This document shows, one piece after another, positions 16,308 to 23,747 of a DNA stretch of 23,747 nt. The stretch is from RGIG426 sp045643425 (GTDB lineage Bacteria > Bacillota > Clostridia > Oscillospirales > Acutalibacteraceae). The notes beneath the pieces are model-generated. The model did no database searches and was not told the DNA's origin. It worked only from the letters and a program-made list of their open reading frames with translations. The position numbers were made by a program, and so were the translations under genes. Within the stretch, counting starts at the first letter, position 1; each line of letters starts with the position of its first letter. The stretch lies in the NCBI GenBank assembly GCA_045643425.1, contig JAZUKW010000044.1, forward strand, positions 1-23,747. Direction: 5' to 3'.

Positions 16308-16703
16308 ATGCATATCAATCTGGAATCGGATTACGCGGTGCGCCTCGTGCGGGTGCTTGCTACGCAAACGGACCGTATGGACGGCAAGGCGCTGGCCGAG
16401 CGCGCGAACGTCTCGCCGCGTTTCACTCTGAAAATCATGCAAAAGCTCGTGCTGGCGGGTGTTGCGCGTTCCTATAAGGGCGCGCGCGGCGGCTACGAGC
16501 TGTGTCGTCGGGCGGAGGAGATCACGCTGCGCGAGGTGATCGAGGCGGTGGAGGGAAAATACCGCTTCAGCCGCTGTTTGGACGGCGAGTATGCCTGCGA
16601 CTGTGCGGAGGGGGAAAAATGCCCCTTCCAAACGGTGTTTGACGAGATCACCAAAATGGTGACGGACAAGCTGGACGAAACCACGTTTGACCGTCTGATT
16701 TAA
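16308..16703 (+). CDS. Rrf2-family transcriptional regulator
   Basis: Winged-helix repressor of 131 residues. The HTH lies at about 25-65, with the R-G-A-R/K-G-G-Y wing motif K57-G-A-R-G-G-Y63. Cysteines C90, C97, C99 and C105 sit where IscR, NsrR and RirA hold their iron-sulfur cluster, but the spacing (x6, x1, x5) is not that of IscR. It may therefore sense iron-sulfur status, oxygen or nitric oxide, which is inference. TAAGGAG overlaps the stop of sigma copy 3, giving translational coupling 10 nt apart. A strong terminator follows, so it closes the dgt-sigma cluster. Confidence 0.92.
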   Translation: MHINLESDYAVRLVRVLATQTDRMDGKALAERANVSPRFTLKIMQKLVLAGVARSYKGARGGYELCRRAEEITLREVIEAVEGKYRFSRCLDGEYACDCAEGEKCPFQTVFDEITKMVTDKLDETTFDRLI

Positions 16704-16730
16704 CGAAAAAAACCGCAAAAACACCCTATA

Positions 16731-16764
16731 AAGAGGCCGCTGCCGATGGCGCGGCCTCTTTTTT
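16731..16764 (+). terminator. Intrinsic terminator after the Rrf2 gene
   Basis: AAGAGGCCGC (16731-16740) pairs with GCGGCCTCTT (16751-16760), extended by GCC/GGC in the loop, and a T-run reaches 16764. It ends the macromolecular-synthesis cluster. Confidence 0.95.
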
Positions 16765-16818
16765 ATGCCGAAAACAGACAAAATTTAGAAAAATGCACAA
16801 AAAAAGCGCAGAAATATG

Positions 16819-16847
16819 TTGACAATTGTGTTATTTTTTTGTATAAT
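16819..16847 (+). promoter_or_regulatory. Perfect-consensus sigma-A promoter of the transporter operon
   Basis: TTGACA (16819-16824) and TATAAT (16842-16847), both perfect, are 17 nt apart, with a T-rich spacer. Start of transcription is expected near 16854, about 200 nt before the first gene. A second TATAAT at 17007-17012 has no -35 box. Confidence 0.93.
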
Positions 16848-16853
16848 TCGTTT

Positions 16854-17056
16854 ATATAAGTGTGCCATTTTATAGTGATTTCTTGTGAAAAGGCACAAAA
16901 ACCCGAAAATCGGCAGGCAAAATGCGGCAAAACCTCCGCTTTTGCCGCCGCCTTACTGTGGACTGACCGGGAAACGGCGCTCTGCGCCGCTTGCCGCAGT
17001 TGAATATATAATATGTTTATTATTTAAGTGTTAAACACTTGAAAGGGGAAATTTCT
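16854..17056 (+). promoter_or_regulatory. Structured 5' leader of the sugar transporter operon
   Basis: The stretch 16704-17056 holds no gene; beyond terminator and promoter it is this leader. Four paired elements are visible: TGTGCC (16861-16866) with GGCACA (16892-16897); GCGGCAAAA (16924-16932) with TTTTGCCGC (16940-16948); CGGCGC (16975-16980) with GCGCCG (16984-16989); and AAGTGTT (17026-17032) with AACACTT (17034-17040) just before the ribosome binding site. GCGGCAA (16924-16930) can also pair with TTGCCGC (16991-16997), which would exclude the local hairpin. I recognise no known riboswitch class. It could be a ligand- or protein-controlled leader or simply a stabilising 5' UTR. Confidence 0.6.
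17026..17040 (+). promoter_or_regulatory. Perfect 7-bp inverted repeat before the SD
   Basis: AAGTGTT-A-AACACTT is a perfect palindrome with a single central base, directly followed by GAAAGGGG, the ribosome binding site. The one-base loop makes an RNA hairpin poor, so a DNA operator for a repressor acting as a roadblock is the better reading. No dedicated regulator is encoded in the window. Confidence 0.55.
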
Positions 17057-18490
17057 ATGAAACACCTGTTGAGAACTGTCTGCCTGCTGGCTGTCCTTGC
17101 GATGATGGTCTGCTCGTTTGCCGCTTGTGACGGCAAGGGCGGAGACACCTCCAAGAGCAGCGGCAAATCTCCCGAGATCGCCGCGGTTGACGGCAAGGGT
17201 CAAACCATCACGATCGCGACTCCGCGTACCGTGGATCTGACCCCCGGCATCAGCGACGAGACCGACCTGCTGATCAAACGCATCGGCGAGGTCGAGAAGA
17301 AGTACAACGTGAAGATCGCGTTCGAGGACGAGATCGATCAGAGCGACTATTGGGATGCCATGGTCGCCAAAGCGATGGCCGGCGAAGTGTTCGGCGACAT
17401 CATGCTGATCTATCCCTACTTCCTCGACGAGTGGGTTGCCGGTAACATCGTGGCCGACATCGCTCCGATCGCCGAGAAAGTCGGCGTCGATTGGAACGAC
17501 GGCAGCTGGGACACCCAGGTGCTGCAAACCGGTACCTTCGGCAACAAGATTTATTCCTTCTGCCGTGAGCAGACCGCGATGACCGCCGGTCTGATCTACA
17601 ACAAACAGCTCCTCAAGAAAGCTGACCTCGAAGATCCGTCCGTGTGGGTCAAGAAAGACCAATGGAACTTCGACAAGCTCGAAGAATACGCGAAGAAGCT
17701 GACCGTGACCGATGCGGACGGCAACGTCACGCAGTACGGTCTGTCCACCACCACCTGCGAGCTGTTCATGGGCTGCTTCATTCTTGCCAACGGTGCCACC
17801 GCCGTCGAGTATGACGACAAAGGCTATCCGTCCCTGACGCTCGACAGCGCCAAATCGCTCGAAGCGCTGAACACCTTCAACACCATGCTCAACACCGACA
17901 AAACCGTGGAGTGCATCTCCTGCCTGTCCAACTGGGAAGAGGCTGCCAAAGCGTTCTGCAACGGCGAGATCGGCATGCTGGTTTGCGAAGAGTGGGTCAT
18001 CGAGTACATCCGTGACGTGATGAACGAAGCGGGCAACGGCGAAGACTATGCGCTGACCTACTTCCCGAAGGGCCCGAACGGCAAAGATTACGTCGATGCT
18101 TCCTTCGGCGGTATGACCGAGTACTTCATCTACAACAGCGGCGACGCCGAGAAAGAAGAGCTGGCGTTCCGTGTCTACTGTGACCTCTATGCCCCCAACG
18201 AAGAGCTGACCAAAGAGGATCAGGTGACGGTGACTGCCGAGAACCTGTTCTCCGACGAAAACTCCGTTGAGGTCTACCAGGACATCATTCTCAACAACAA
18301 AGCGGTTTCTCTGAATATGTATAAACTCGGCTTGAACGTCCGCGAGGACTTCAAAGACGTGTTCCGCGGCATCTGCAACAACAGCGGTACGCCTCAATCC
18401 ATCATCAACTCCATTAAAACGGAAGTTGAGAGCTATATGGAGGAGAGTACCTATTGGATCGAGCTGAACAAGCAGAACGGTAAGAACTAA
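17057..18490 (+). CDS. Sugar ABC transporter substrate-binding lipoprotein
   Basis: Extracellular solute-binding protein (family 1 type) of 477 residues, expected to capture a carbohydrate and hand it to the two permeases downstream. Signal peptide with lipobox S-F-A-A-C, lipid-modified C24. A Ser/Gly/Lys-rich tether follows to about residue 45, then the binding fold begins at Q-T-I-T-I-A-T. The E-K-K-Y-N-V-K-I-A-F and D-I-M-L-I-Y-P-Y segments are typical of the fold. Start ATG at 17057 after AAGGGG. Codon choice is markedly biased (CGT, GGT, AAC, ATC), suggesting very high expression. The substrate cannot be told from sequence. Confidence 0.92.
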   Translation: MKHLLRTVCLLAVLAMMVCSFAACDGKGGDTSKSSGKSPEIAAVDGKGQTITIATPRTVDLTPGISDETDLLIKRIGEVEKKYNVKIAFEDEIDQSDYWDAMVAKAMAGEVFGDIMLIYPYFLDEWVAGNIVADIAPIAEKVGVDWNDGSWDTQVLQTGTFGNKIYSFCREQTAMTAGLIYNKQLLKKADLEDPSVWVKKDQWNFDKLEEYAKKLTVTDADGNVTQYGLSTTTCELFMGCFILANGATAVEYDDKGYPSLTLDSAKSLEALNTFNTMLNTDKTVECISCLSNWEEAAKAFCNGEIGMLVCEEWVIEYIRDVMNEAGNGEDYALTYFPKGPNGKDYVDASFGGMTEYFIYNSGDAEKEELAFRVYCDLYAPNEELTKEDQVTVTAENLFSDENSVEVYQDIILNNKAVSLNMYKLGLNVREDFKDVFRGICNNSGTPQSIINSIKTEVESYMEESTYWIELNKQNGKN

Positions 18491-18507
18491 ATCCATAAAA
18501 ATTCCGT

Positions 18508-18535
18508 TTCCACCGTGCTTTTTTGCGCGGTGGAA
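18508..18535 (+). promoter_or_regulatory. Intercistronic hairpin after the first binding protein
   Basis: TTCCACCGTGC (18508-18518) pairs with GCGCGGTGGAA (18525-18535), 11 bp with one T-G pair, around a loop of six T. It starts 17 nt after the stop and has no T-run behind it, so it is not a standard terminator. Such a structure could protect the upstream message and give more binding protein than permease. Confidence 0.65.
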
Positions 18536-18577
18536 TTCGGCGTTCTTTTGCAAAACCACAGATGGGAGGAAATCAGT

Positions 18578-21500
18578 TTGCGAAGCCTGACGAAAAAAAT
18601 GGCTTGTGTGCTGCTGGCGCTGTCGATGCTGTTGACAGCTGCTTGTCCGGCACTTGCAGCCAATGAGGAGAAGCCTGCGTTAGCGGCGGCTCCGGTGGGC
18701 GCGAGTGTTGTGGATACGTTGGGGCAAAACAGCCCGCCGAACCAAGTAGCCTCGGCCATTAAATCGGGAGAGGTTGACGTGTCTGCCATCGCGTTGATGG
18801 AGGTACAAACCTACAAAGAATTTTTGTTGTCCGAGGGAGCCGAAACCGAGAATGACGCGATGAGTCTCGGCGCCTCCGACAAAAAGGACGTGGAGTTGTC
18901 TCTCGGCTCTGCTTCCGGAAAATGCACGAAAGAGGCGAACGGCGACGTTGCGATCGCCGAGGAGGGGAGCGCCACCTTTACGCTCCCGGCCTTGTCCAAG
19001 GGCTTGTATCAAATCAAGCTCGAATATGACGTGGATGACAGCCGTACCCGCGACGTGGAGTGCGCGGTGCTGTTCGACGGAGCGCTTCCCTACGAGGAAG
19101 CCCGTGACTTGACGCTTTCGCGTATGTGGCGCAACAGCGGCAAAATCACCGCCGACGAGAACGGCAACGACATCAAACCCGCCCAGGAGACGGTTCCGTT
19201 CGCGGAGCGCGGCTTCTTGACGCAGTCGCTCAAGGATTCCGCCGGTTACTACTCCGAGGCGCTGCTGTTCAACTTTGACGGCGTGAAAGAGCTGACCTTC
19301 GTCAGCCTGCGTGAAAGCTTTAAGATCCACAAGATCACGCTCGTTTGCCCCGAACCGCTCAAGAGTTACAAAGACATTGACGTCAAGGGCGAGGGCAAAG
19401 CGACGACGCTCGACGTGATCGAGGGTGAGGATTGCGCCTACAAAAACGACGCGACGCTGACCCCGCAGGAGGATCGCAGCTCGCCCGTTACCTCGTCTGC
19501 CGAGGGACGCGACGGCAGTAAGATCCGCTTAAACTACATCGGCGGCAACAACTGGTCGACTGCCGGCCAGGAGATCGTTTGGAAGTTCACCCCCGAGACG
19601 ACCGGTATGTACGAGATCCGTATGCGCTGCCGTCAAATCTATTCCAGCGACTTGTATTCCGCCCGCACGCTGCGCATCGACGGCAAGATCCCGTTCGCGG
19701 AGGCCGCCGACTTGCACTTCACCCACAACAACGGTTGGATCATCTATACCGTGTCGGTGAAGAATGAAGACGGCAAAGACGAGCCGTGCGAGTTCTTCCT
19801 GACGGGCGGCGAGGAGCATACCATTTCGCTGACCGTGACGCTCGGCGACTTGGGCCCGACGCTGGAACGCCTCGAAAACACCGTGGCGGAGCTCAACAAC
19901 ATCTATCGTGAGCTGATCATGATCATGAGCTCCACGCCGGATACCGACCGTGACTACGAGCTCGAAAAGCTCATTCCGGACGTGCTGGAAAACATGAACA
20001 CCCAAGCGACGGAGCTGCACGATATTGCGGACTCCATCCAAAAGATTTCCGGTTCTTCCGGTAGCTCCCTTTCCGCCATCACCAAGACGGAGATCCAGCT
20101 GAAAGATTTTTATGAGGAGCCGAACACCATCGCCTCCCAGCTGAAATACTACAAAGACAATATCGCCTCCTTGAGTGAGGTCATGACGGCGGCGCAAGCC
20201 CGCCCGTTGGATATTGACTATATCCAGATCGCCAACCCGAAGGACGACCAGCCCAAGGCGGACGGTTCCTTCTTCCAGAAGCTGTGGTATCAAACGCAGT
20301 TGTTCGTTGCCTCCTTTGTGGAGGACTACAACAGTCTTGCCGGCTCCGGCGGTGAAGAAGCCGTCACCACCTTGACGGTGTGGACGACGCTCGGCCGTGA
20401 CCAGGCGTCGATCATCAACGAGCTGATCCGTTCCGACTATACGCCGAACTCGACGCAGAGCTACGGCAAGCAGGTCGGTGTGGAGCTGCAGGTCGTTCCG
20501 GTGGACGCGCTGATGCCGTCTGTGGCGGCGGGCAACGGCCCGGACGTGCTGCTGAACGCCACGGCGAAGCTCCCTGTGGAATACGCCATGCGTGGTGCCT
20601 CCGCCAACTTGTACGAGGTTCCCGCTGTGAAGAAAAATCCGCAGGAGCTGCAAGACGTGCTGGAGCGCTTCGTGGATTACGAGGAAGCGATCGTTCCCTT
20701 TACGTATACCGATAAAACCGGCGTCGAGGGCTTGTACGCCCTGCCGGATCAGTTCCTGTATACGATGATGTTCTACCGCACCGACGTGCTGCAAGAGCTC
20801 GGCATCACCCCGCCGACCACCGAGAATCCCTGGACGTGGGAGGATCTGATCGACATTCTGCCGACGCTGCAAAGCAACAATATGTCGGTGCTGATGGAAA
20901 CCGGTGACAAGACCGGTGCCGACGTGGAGCAGTACGGTATCAACACCTACGCCATCTTCCTGTATCAGTATGGCGGTGCGTTCTATACCGACGACCGCAC
21001 GGCGTCCGCGATGAACAGCGAGGACGCGGTGGAAGCCTTCGAGTATTGGACGAACTTCTACACGAGCTACGGTCTGCCCACCAACTTCGATATGCTCTCC
21101 CGTTTCCGTACGGGTGAGTCCCCGATCCTGATGACCGACTTCCCGTTCTACAACAACCTGTCCGTCTCCGCTCCGGAGCTGAAAGGTTTGTGGCAGATGA
21201 CGCTGGTTCCCGGCACCGCCCGCGACGACGGCACCGTGGACTACACCACCAAGGGCGGCGGTACGGCGGTCATCCTTATGGACATCGCCAACGAAAAAGG
21301 CTGTGCCGATGCCGGTTGGGACTTCATGAAGTGGTGGACGTCGGACAACACCCAGTCCACTTACGCGCAGAACCTCGAATCCTTGCTGGGTACGGCGGCC
21401 CGTTATGCGACCGCCAACAAGAACGCGTTTAACTCGCTGGCTTGGTCTAAAAACGAGCAGGCGGTGCTGAACGCCGAGTCGGTGAATGCCCGGACCATTC

Positions 21501-21670
21501 CGGAAACGCCCGGCAGCTACTACACGCCGCGTCACATCAACAACGCGTTCCGTGCGGTGTGCATTAAAGAGAACAAAGAGGATGCCCGTGAGGCGATCCT
21601 CAAGTATGCTCAAATTATTACCGACGAAATCTATGACAAACGAACCGAATTTGGTTTGCCGACGAAATGA
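18578..21670 (+). CDS. Large fusion: carbohydrate-binding-like modules plus solute-binding protein
   Basis: Secreted protein of about 1030 residues. The TTG at 18578 is chosen because GGGAGGA (18564-18570) lies 7 nt upstream and the product then starts with a normal signal peptide (R-S-L-T-K-K, hydrophobic core, A-L-A cleavage); the in-frame start at 18515 adds 21 non-signal residues and falls inside the hairpin. A Cys in L-T-A-A-C leaves lipoprotein processing possible. Two beta-rich modules (about 100-258 and 261-421 plus 540-552) share a D-G-x-x-P-x-x-E-A-x-D-L motif, so they arose by duplication, and resemble CBM6/35-type folds. A helical stretch (about 422-540) is inserted before the last strand (L-D-I-D-Y-I-Q-I) of the second. 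Residues about 590-1030 are a family 1 solute-binding domain starting T-T-L-T-V-W. Large binding proteins of this kind occur in Firmicutes; the exact substrate is unknown. Confidence 0.87.
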   Translation: MRSLTKKMACVLLALSMLLTAACPALAANEEKPALAAAPVGASVVDTLGQNSPPNQVASAIKSGEVDVSAIALMEVQTYKEFLLSEGAETENDAMSLGASDKKDVELSLGSASGKCTKEANGDVAIAEEGSATFTLPALSKGLYQIKLEYDVDDSRTRDVECAVLFDGALPYEEARDLTLSRMWRNSGKITADENGNDIKPAQETVPFAERGFLTQSLKDSAGYYSEALLFNFDGVKELTFVSLRESFKIHKITLVCPEPLKSYKDIDVKGEGKATTLDVIEGEDCAYKNDATLTPQEDRSSPVTSSAEGRDGSKIRLNYIGGNNWSTAGQEIVWKFTPETTGMYEIRMRCRQIYSSDLYSARTLRIDGKIPFAEAADLHFTHNNGWIIYTVSVKNEDGKDEPCEFFLTGGEEHTISLTVTLGDLGPTLERLENTVAELNNIYRELIMIMSSTPDTDRDYELEKLIPDVLENMNTQATELHDIADSIQKISGSSGSSLSAITKTEIQLKDFYEEPNTIASQLKYYKDNIASLSEVMTAAQARPLDIDYIQIANPKDDQPKADGSFFQKLWYQTQLFVASFVEDYNSLAGSGGEEAVTTLTVWTTLGRDQASIINELIRSDYTPNSTQSYGKQVGVELQVVPVDALMPSVAAGNGPDVLLNATAKLPVEYAMRGASANLYEVPAVKKNPQELQDVLERFVDYEEAIVPFTYTDKTGVEGLYALPDQFLYTMMFYRTDVLQELGITPPTTENPWTWEDLIDILPTLQSNNMSVLMETGDKTGADVEQYGINTYAIFLYQYGGAFYTDDRTASAMNSEDAVEAFEYWTNFYTSYGLPTNFDMLSRFRTGESPILMTDFPFYNNLSVSAPELKGLWQMTLVPGTARDDGTVDYTTKGGGTAVILMDIANEKGCADAGWDFMKWWTSDNTQSTYAQNLESLLGTAARYATANKNAFNSLAWSKNEQAVLNAESVNARTIPETPGSYYTPRHINNAFRAVCIKENKEDAREAILKYAQIITDEIYDKRTEFGLPTK

Positions 21671-21684
21671 GGGATGAAAAAGCT

Positions 21685-22602
21685 ATGAAAAATGCAAAGT
21701 CGCCGTTGATAAGCGACTGGCGCCAGACCTGGAAACGGGATCGCGTCGCGTACGGCTTTTTACTCCCGTATGCGGTGTTCTTCTTGGTATTCACCGTCTT
21801 GCCTGTCGTCATCTCCATTATCTACGGTTTCACCTACTACAACATTTTCCAGCCCACCAAATGGATCTGGCTGGATAACTACGTTCGCCTGATGACGCGC
21901 GACAGCGTGTTCCCGATCGCGCTGCAAAACACGCTGAAGTTCGCCATCATCTGCGGCCCGGGCGGCTACATCCTGTCCTACCTCGTGGCGTGGATGATCA
22001 ACGAGGTCTCCTCGAAAATTCGAATGATCTTCGTTCTCATCTGCTACTCGCCGACGATCGCCGGCTCTATCTACGTGGTGTTCAGCGTGCTGTTCTCCGG
22101 TGACGCTTACGGCTACATCAACAGCGCCTTGATGGAATACGGTCTGATCGAGAAGCCGATCGAATGGCTGACCGACCCGAACTACATTTCCACCGTTATC
22201 ATCATCTGCGTGCTGTGGGGTTCCATGGGCGCCGGCTTCCTTTCGTTCGTCGCCGGTTTCCGCACCATCGACACCCAATTCTATGAGGCTGCCGCCATCG
22301 ACGGCCTGAAAAACCGCTGGCAGGAGCTGTGGTACGTCACCCTCCCGATGATGAAACCGCAGTTGCTGTTCGGTGCCACCATGAGCATCACCAGCGCGTT
22401 CTCTATTCACCAACAGACGATTGCCCTTGCGGGCTATCCGTCCACCGAGGATTCGGTTACGACCATCGTCAACCTGATGGTCGACTATGGTTATCAACGC
22501 TTCGACTTGGGCTATGCTTCGGCAATGGCGACCGTGCTCTTCTTAATGATGCTCGTGTCGCGCTGGCTCATCAACAAGCTGATTGCGAGGACCGGAACAT
22601 GA
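21685..22602 (+). CDS. Sugar ABC transporter permease (MalF type)
   Basis: Inner permease of a CUT1 carbohydrate importer, 305 residues with six predicted membrane helices. The EAA motif for contact with the ATPase is E-A-A-A-I-D-G-L at about 201-208, followed by L-P-M-M-K-P. The ATG at 21685 has GAGGG (21669-21673) upstream; an in-frame ATG at 21667 overlaps the previous stop (ATGA) but has no ribosome binding site of its own, so coupling cannot be ruled out. The N-terminal position of the first helix after R-Q-T-W-K-R-D-R is typical. Confidence 0.94.
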   Translation: MKNAKSPLISDWRQTWKRDRVAYGFLLPYAVFFLVFTVLPVVISIIYGFTYYNIFQPTKWIWLDNYVRLMTRDSVFPIALQNTLKFAIICGPGGYILSYLVAWMINEVSSKIRMIFVLICYSPTIAGSIYVVFSVLFSGDAYGYINSALMEYGLIEKPIEWLTDPNYISTVIIICVLWGSMGAGFLSFVAGFRTIDTQFYEAAAIDGLKNRWQELWYVTLPMMKPQLLFGATMSITSAFSIHQQTIALAGYPSTEDSVTTIVNLMVDYGYQRFDLGYASAMATVLFLMMLVSRWLINKLIARTGT

Positions 22603-23567
22603 GTAAGAATAAGAAAAAAATCAACATTCCGTTCCTCGGCGCGATCGGCCGCTTCTTTAAAGCGATCGGCGGTTTTCTGAAGAAGGTTGGTCTGAAAATC
22701 CGTCGGTTCCTCCGCCGTCTGTTTGCGGTGAAGTCGATGCGCTCCCTGCAGGGCGACATTCTGGCGATTATCTTCCTCGTGTTGTTCTGCTGCATTATGG
22801 CGGTCCCGATGATCTACGTCATCTGCAACGCCTTTAAGCCGTACGATGAGTTGTTCCTCTATCCGCCGCGTTTCTTCGTGAACAACCCGACGTTCGACAA
22901 CTTCCAGAACCTCTCCATTGCCATGAGCAATTCCTACGTGCCGTTCTCCCGTTACTTCTTTAATACCATATTTATTACGGTCGTTGGTACGGGCCTCCAC
23001 GTGATCTTTGCTTCCATGGCGGCGTATTCGCTGGAGAAGATCCACTTCAAAGGACAAAACGCGTTCTTCAGCTTGGTCGTCGTGGCGTTGTTGTTCACCC
23101 CGAACGTCACCTCGATCCCGAACTTCATCATCATGTCCCGCCTGCACCTCGTGGATACCTATTGGGCGCTTGTGTTCCCGGCCATCGGTGCTTCTATGGG
23201 CTTGTTCCTGATGAAACAGTTTATGTCCAGCATCCACAACGCCATGCTCGAAGCGGCGCGTATCGACGGCGCCGGCGAGCTCAAGATTTTCTTCACTATC
23301 GTGATGCCGAACGTCAAACCGGCGTGGTTGACGCTTATCATCTTCTCGGCAACCGACCTGTGGAACAATACGGGCGGCGTGTTGATTCGTACCGAGGAAA
23401 TCAAACCTCTTGCCTTCGCTTTACAGCAGATCTCGCAAGGCGGTTTGGCGCGTGCCGGTGTGGCCGGCGCCATCAGTGTGCTTCTCATGAGCGTGCCGAT
23501 CATCTTGTTCGTTGCCACTCAGAGCCAGGTTCTCGATACGATGGCTTCCTCCGGTATTAAAGAGTAA
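22599..23567 (+). CDS. Sugar ABC transporter permease (MalG type)
   Basis: Second permease of the importer, 322 residues. The ATG at 22599 overlaps the stop of the first permease by 4 nt (ATGA), so translation is coupled; the reading frame is open further upstream, but only inside the previous gene. The N-terminus is unusually basic and about 45 residues long (K-K-K and R-R-F-L-R-R-L clusters) before the first membrane helix near residue 55. The EAA motif is E-A-A-R-I-D-G-A at 218-225, followed by M-P-N-V-K-P. No ATP-binding subunit follows within the window. Confidence 0.94.
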   Translation: MSKNKKKINIPFLGAIGRFFKAIGGFLKKVGLKIRRFLRRLFAVKSMRSLQGDILAIIFLVLFCCIMAVPMIYVICNAFKPYDELFLYPPRFFVNNPTFDNFQNLSIAMSNSYVPFSRYFFNTIFITVVGTGLHVIFASMAAYSLEKIHFKGQNAFFSLVVVALLFTPNVTSIPNFIIMSRLHLVDTYWALVFPAIGASMGLFLMKQFMSSIHNAMLEAARIDGAGELKIFFTIVMPNVKPAWLTLIIFSATDLWNNTGGVLIRTEEIKPLAFALQQISQGGLARAGVAGAISVLLMSVPIILFVATQSQVLDTMASSGIKE

Positions 23568-23603
23568 GCCCGTCGTCAAATCCACAGAAGGGAGAAAACA
23601 ACT

Positions 23604-23747
23604 ATGAGAAAACAGTTACTCTGTCTGGCGCTTTCGCTGTGCCTGCTGGTTTGCGTCGGTTTCTCGGCCTCGGCCGAGACGCCCGCAGACGCGGTTGCAG
23701 CAGCGCCGGCAGCGAGGGCGACCTCGTCGGTGGATATGCCGACGTCG
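23604..23747 (+). CDS. Secreted protein, 5' part only
   Basis: The first 48 codons of a gene cut by the window edge. AAGGGAG (23588-23594) precedes the ATG. Residues 1-24 are a signal peptide (R-K, Leu/Cys-rich core, A-S-A cleavage). The Ala/Pro-rich start of the mature part (A-A-A-P-A-A-R-A-T-S-S-V) resembles the same place in the large fusion protein upstream (A-A-A-P-V-G-A-S-V-V), so it may be another extracellular component of the transporter system. That is a weak inference. The gap to the permease stop is 36 nt, so it is in the same operon. Confidence 0.75.
   Translation, partial: MRKQLLCLALSLCLLVCVGFSASAETPADAVAAAPAARATSSVDMPTS

Noticed and set aside
17007..17012. Second TATAAT in the transporter leader
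   Set aside because: There is no -35 box 16-18 nt upstream and the area is simply A/T-rich.
17024..18559. A 511-codon minus-strand frame opposite the first binding protein
   Set aside because: The same codon-bias effect; it would run through the leader palindrome and the intercistronic hairpin of the real operon.
19529..21613. A 694-codon minus-strand frame opposite the large fusion protein
   Set aside because: Antisense shadow of a strongly codon-biased gene; composition rich in Arg, His, Gly and Val, no start signals.

Overview
The window looks like chromosomal DNA of a GC-rich Clostridia member (Bacillota), probably a gut-type Oscillospirales/Ruminococcaceae relative. The grounds are DnaD and DnaI-type replication proteins, a CwlD-like amidase, a kinase-like protein with PASTA repeats, a TSCPD-motif small protein, a dockerin protein, a dgt-dnaG-rpoD cluster and an MsmEFG-type sugar ABC transporter without its own ATPase. 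Promoters are standard sigma-A type and Shine-Dalgarno sites are strong. The genus is inference; there is no rRNA or tRNA gene to confirm it.

Layout. 1-952: one plus-strand secreted dockerin protein ending in a terminator. 963-1759 (minus): a two-gene unit, the TSCPD protein and an unrecognised protein, with its own promoter. 1836-8455 (minus): a compact six-gene run in transcription order dnaD, dnaI/dnaC-like loader, PASTA pseudokinase, membrane protein, cwlD-like amidase, radA, driven by a clear promoter at 8509-8537. 8456-8720 is a divergent control region whose plus side drives rpmE through a short leader that could hide its ribosome binding site. 8721-9678 (plus): rpmE and a YigZ/IMPACT protein, then a terminator.

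9814-16703 (plus): an expanded macromolecular-synthesis cluster: dgt, dnaG, then three consecutive sigma-70 genes and an Rrf2 regulator. The first and third sigma factors are near-canonical RpoD proteins that start with the same residues. The middle one also has regions 1.1 to 4 but has changed the residues that flip and read the -10 element. This is the most unusual coding feature of the window.

16704-23747 (plus): a strong terminator, a perfect-consensus promoter, a leader of about 200 nt with several hairpins and a possible switch, then a carbohydrate ABC transporter operon: a lipoprotein binding protein, a very large binding protein fused to two carbohydrate-binding-like modules, two permeases, and the start of another secreted protein cut by the window edge. 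No ATPase is present, so a shared MsmK/MsiK-type ATPase elsewhere is expected.

The best candidates for something undescribed are the triple sigma array with its divergent middle member, the PASTA pseudokinase inside a replication/cell-wall/repair operon, and the structured transporter leader.
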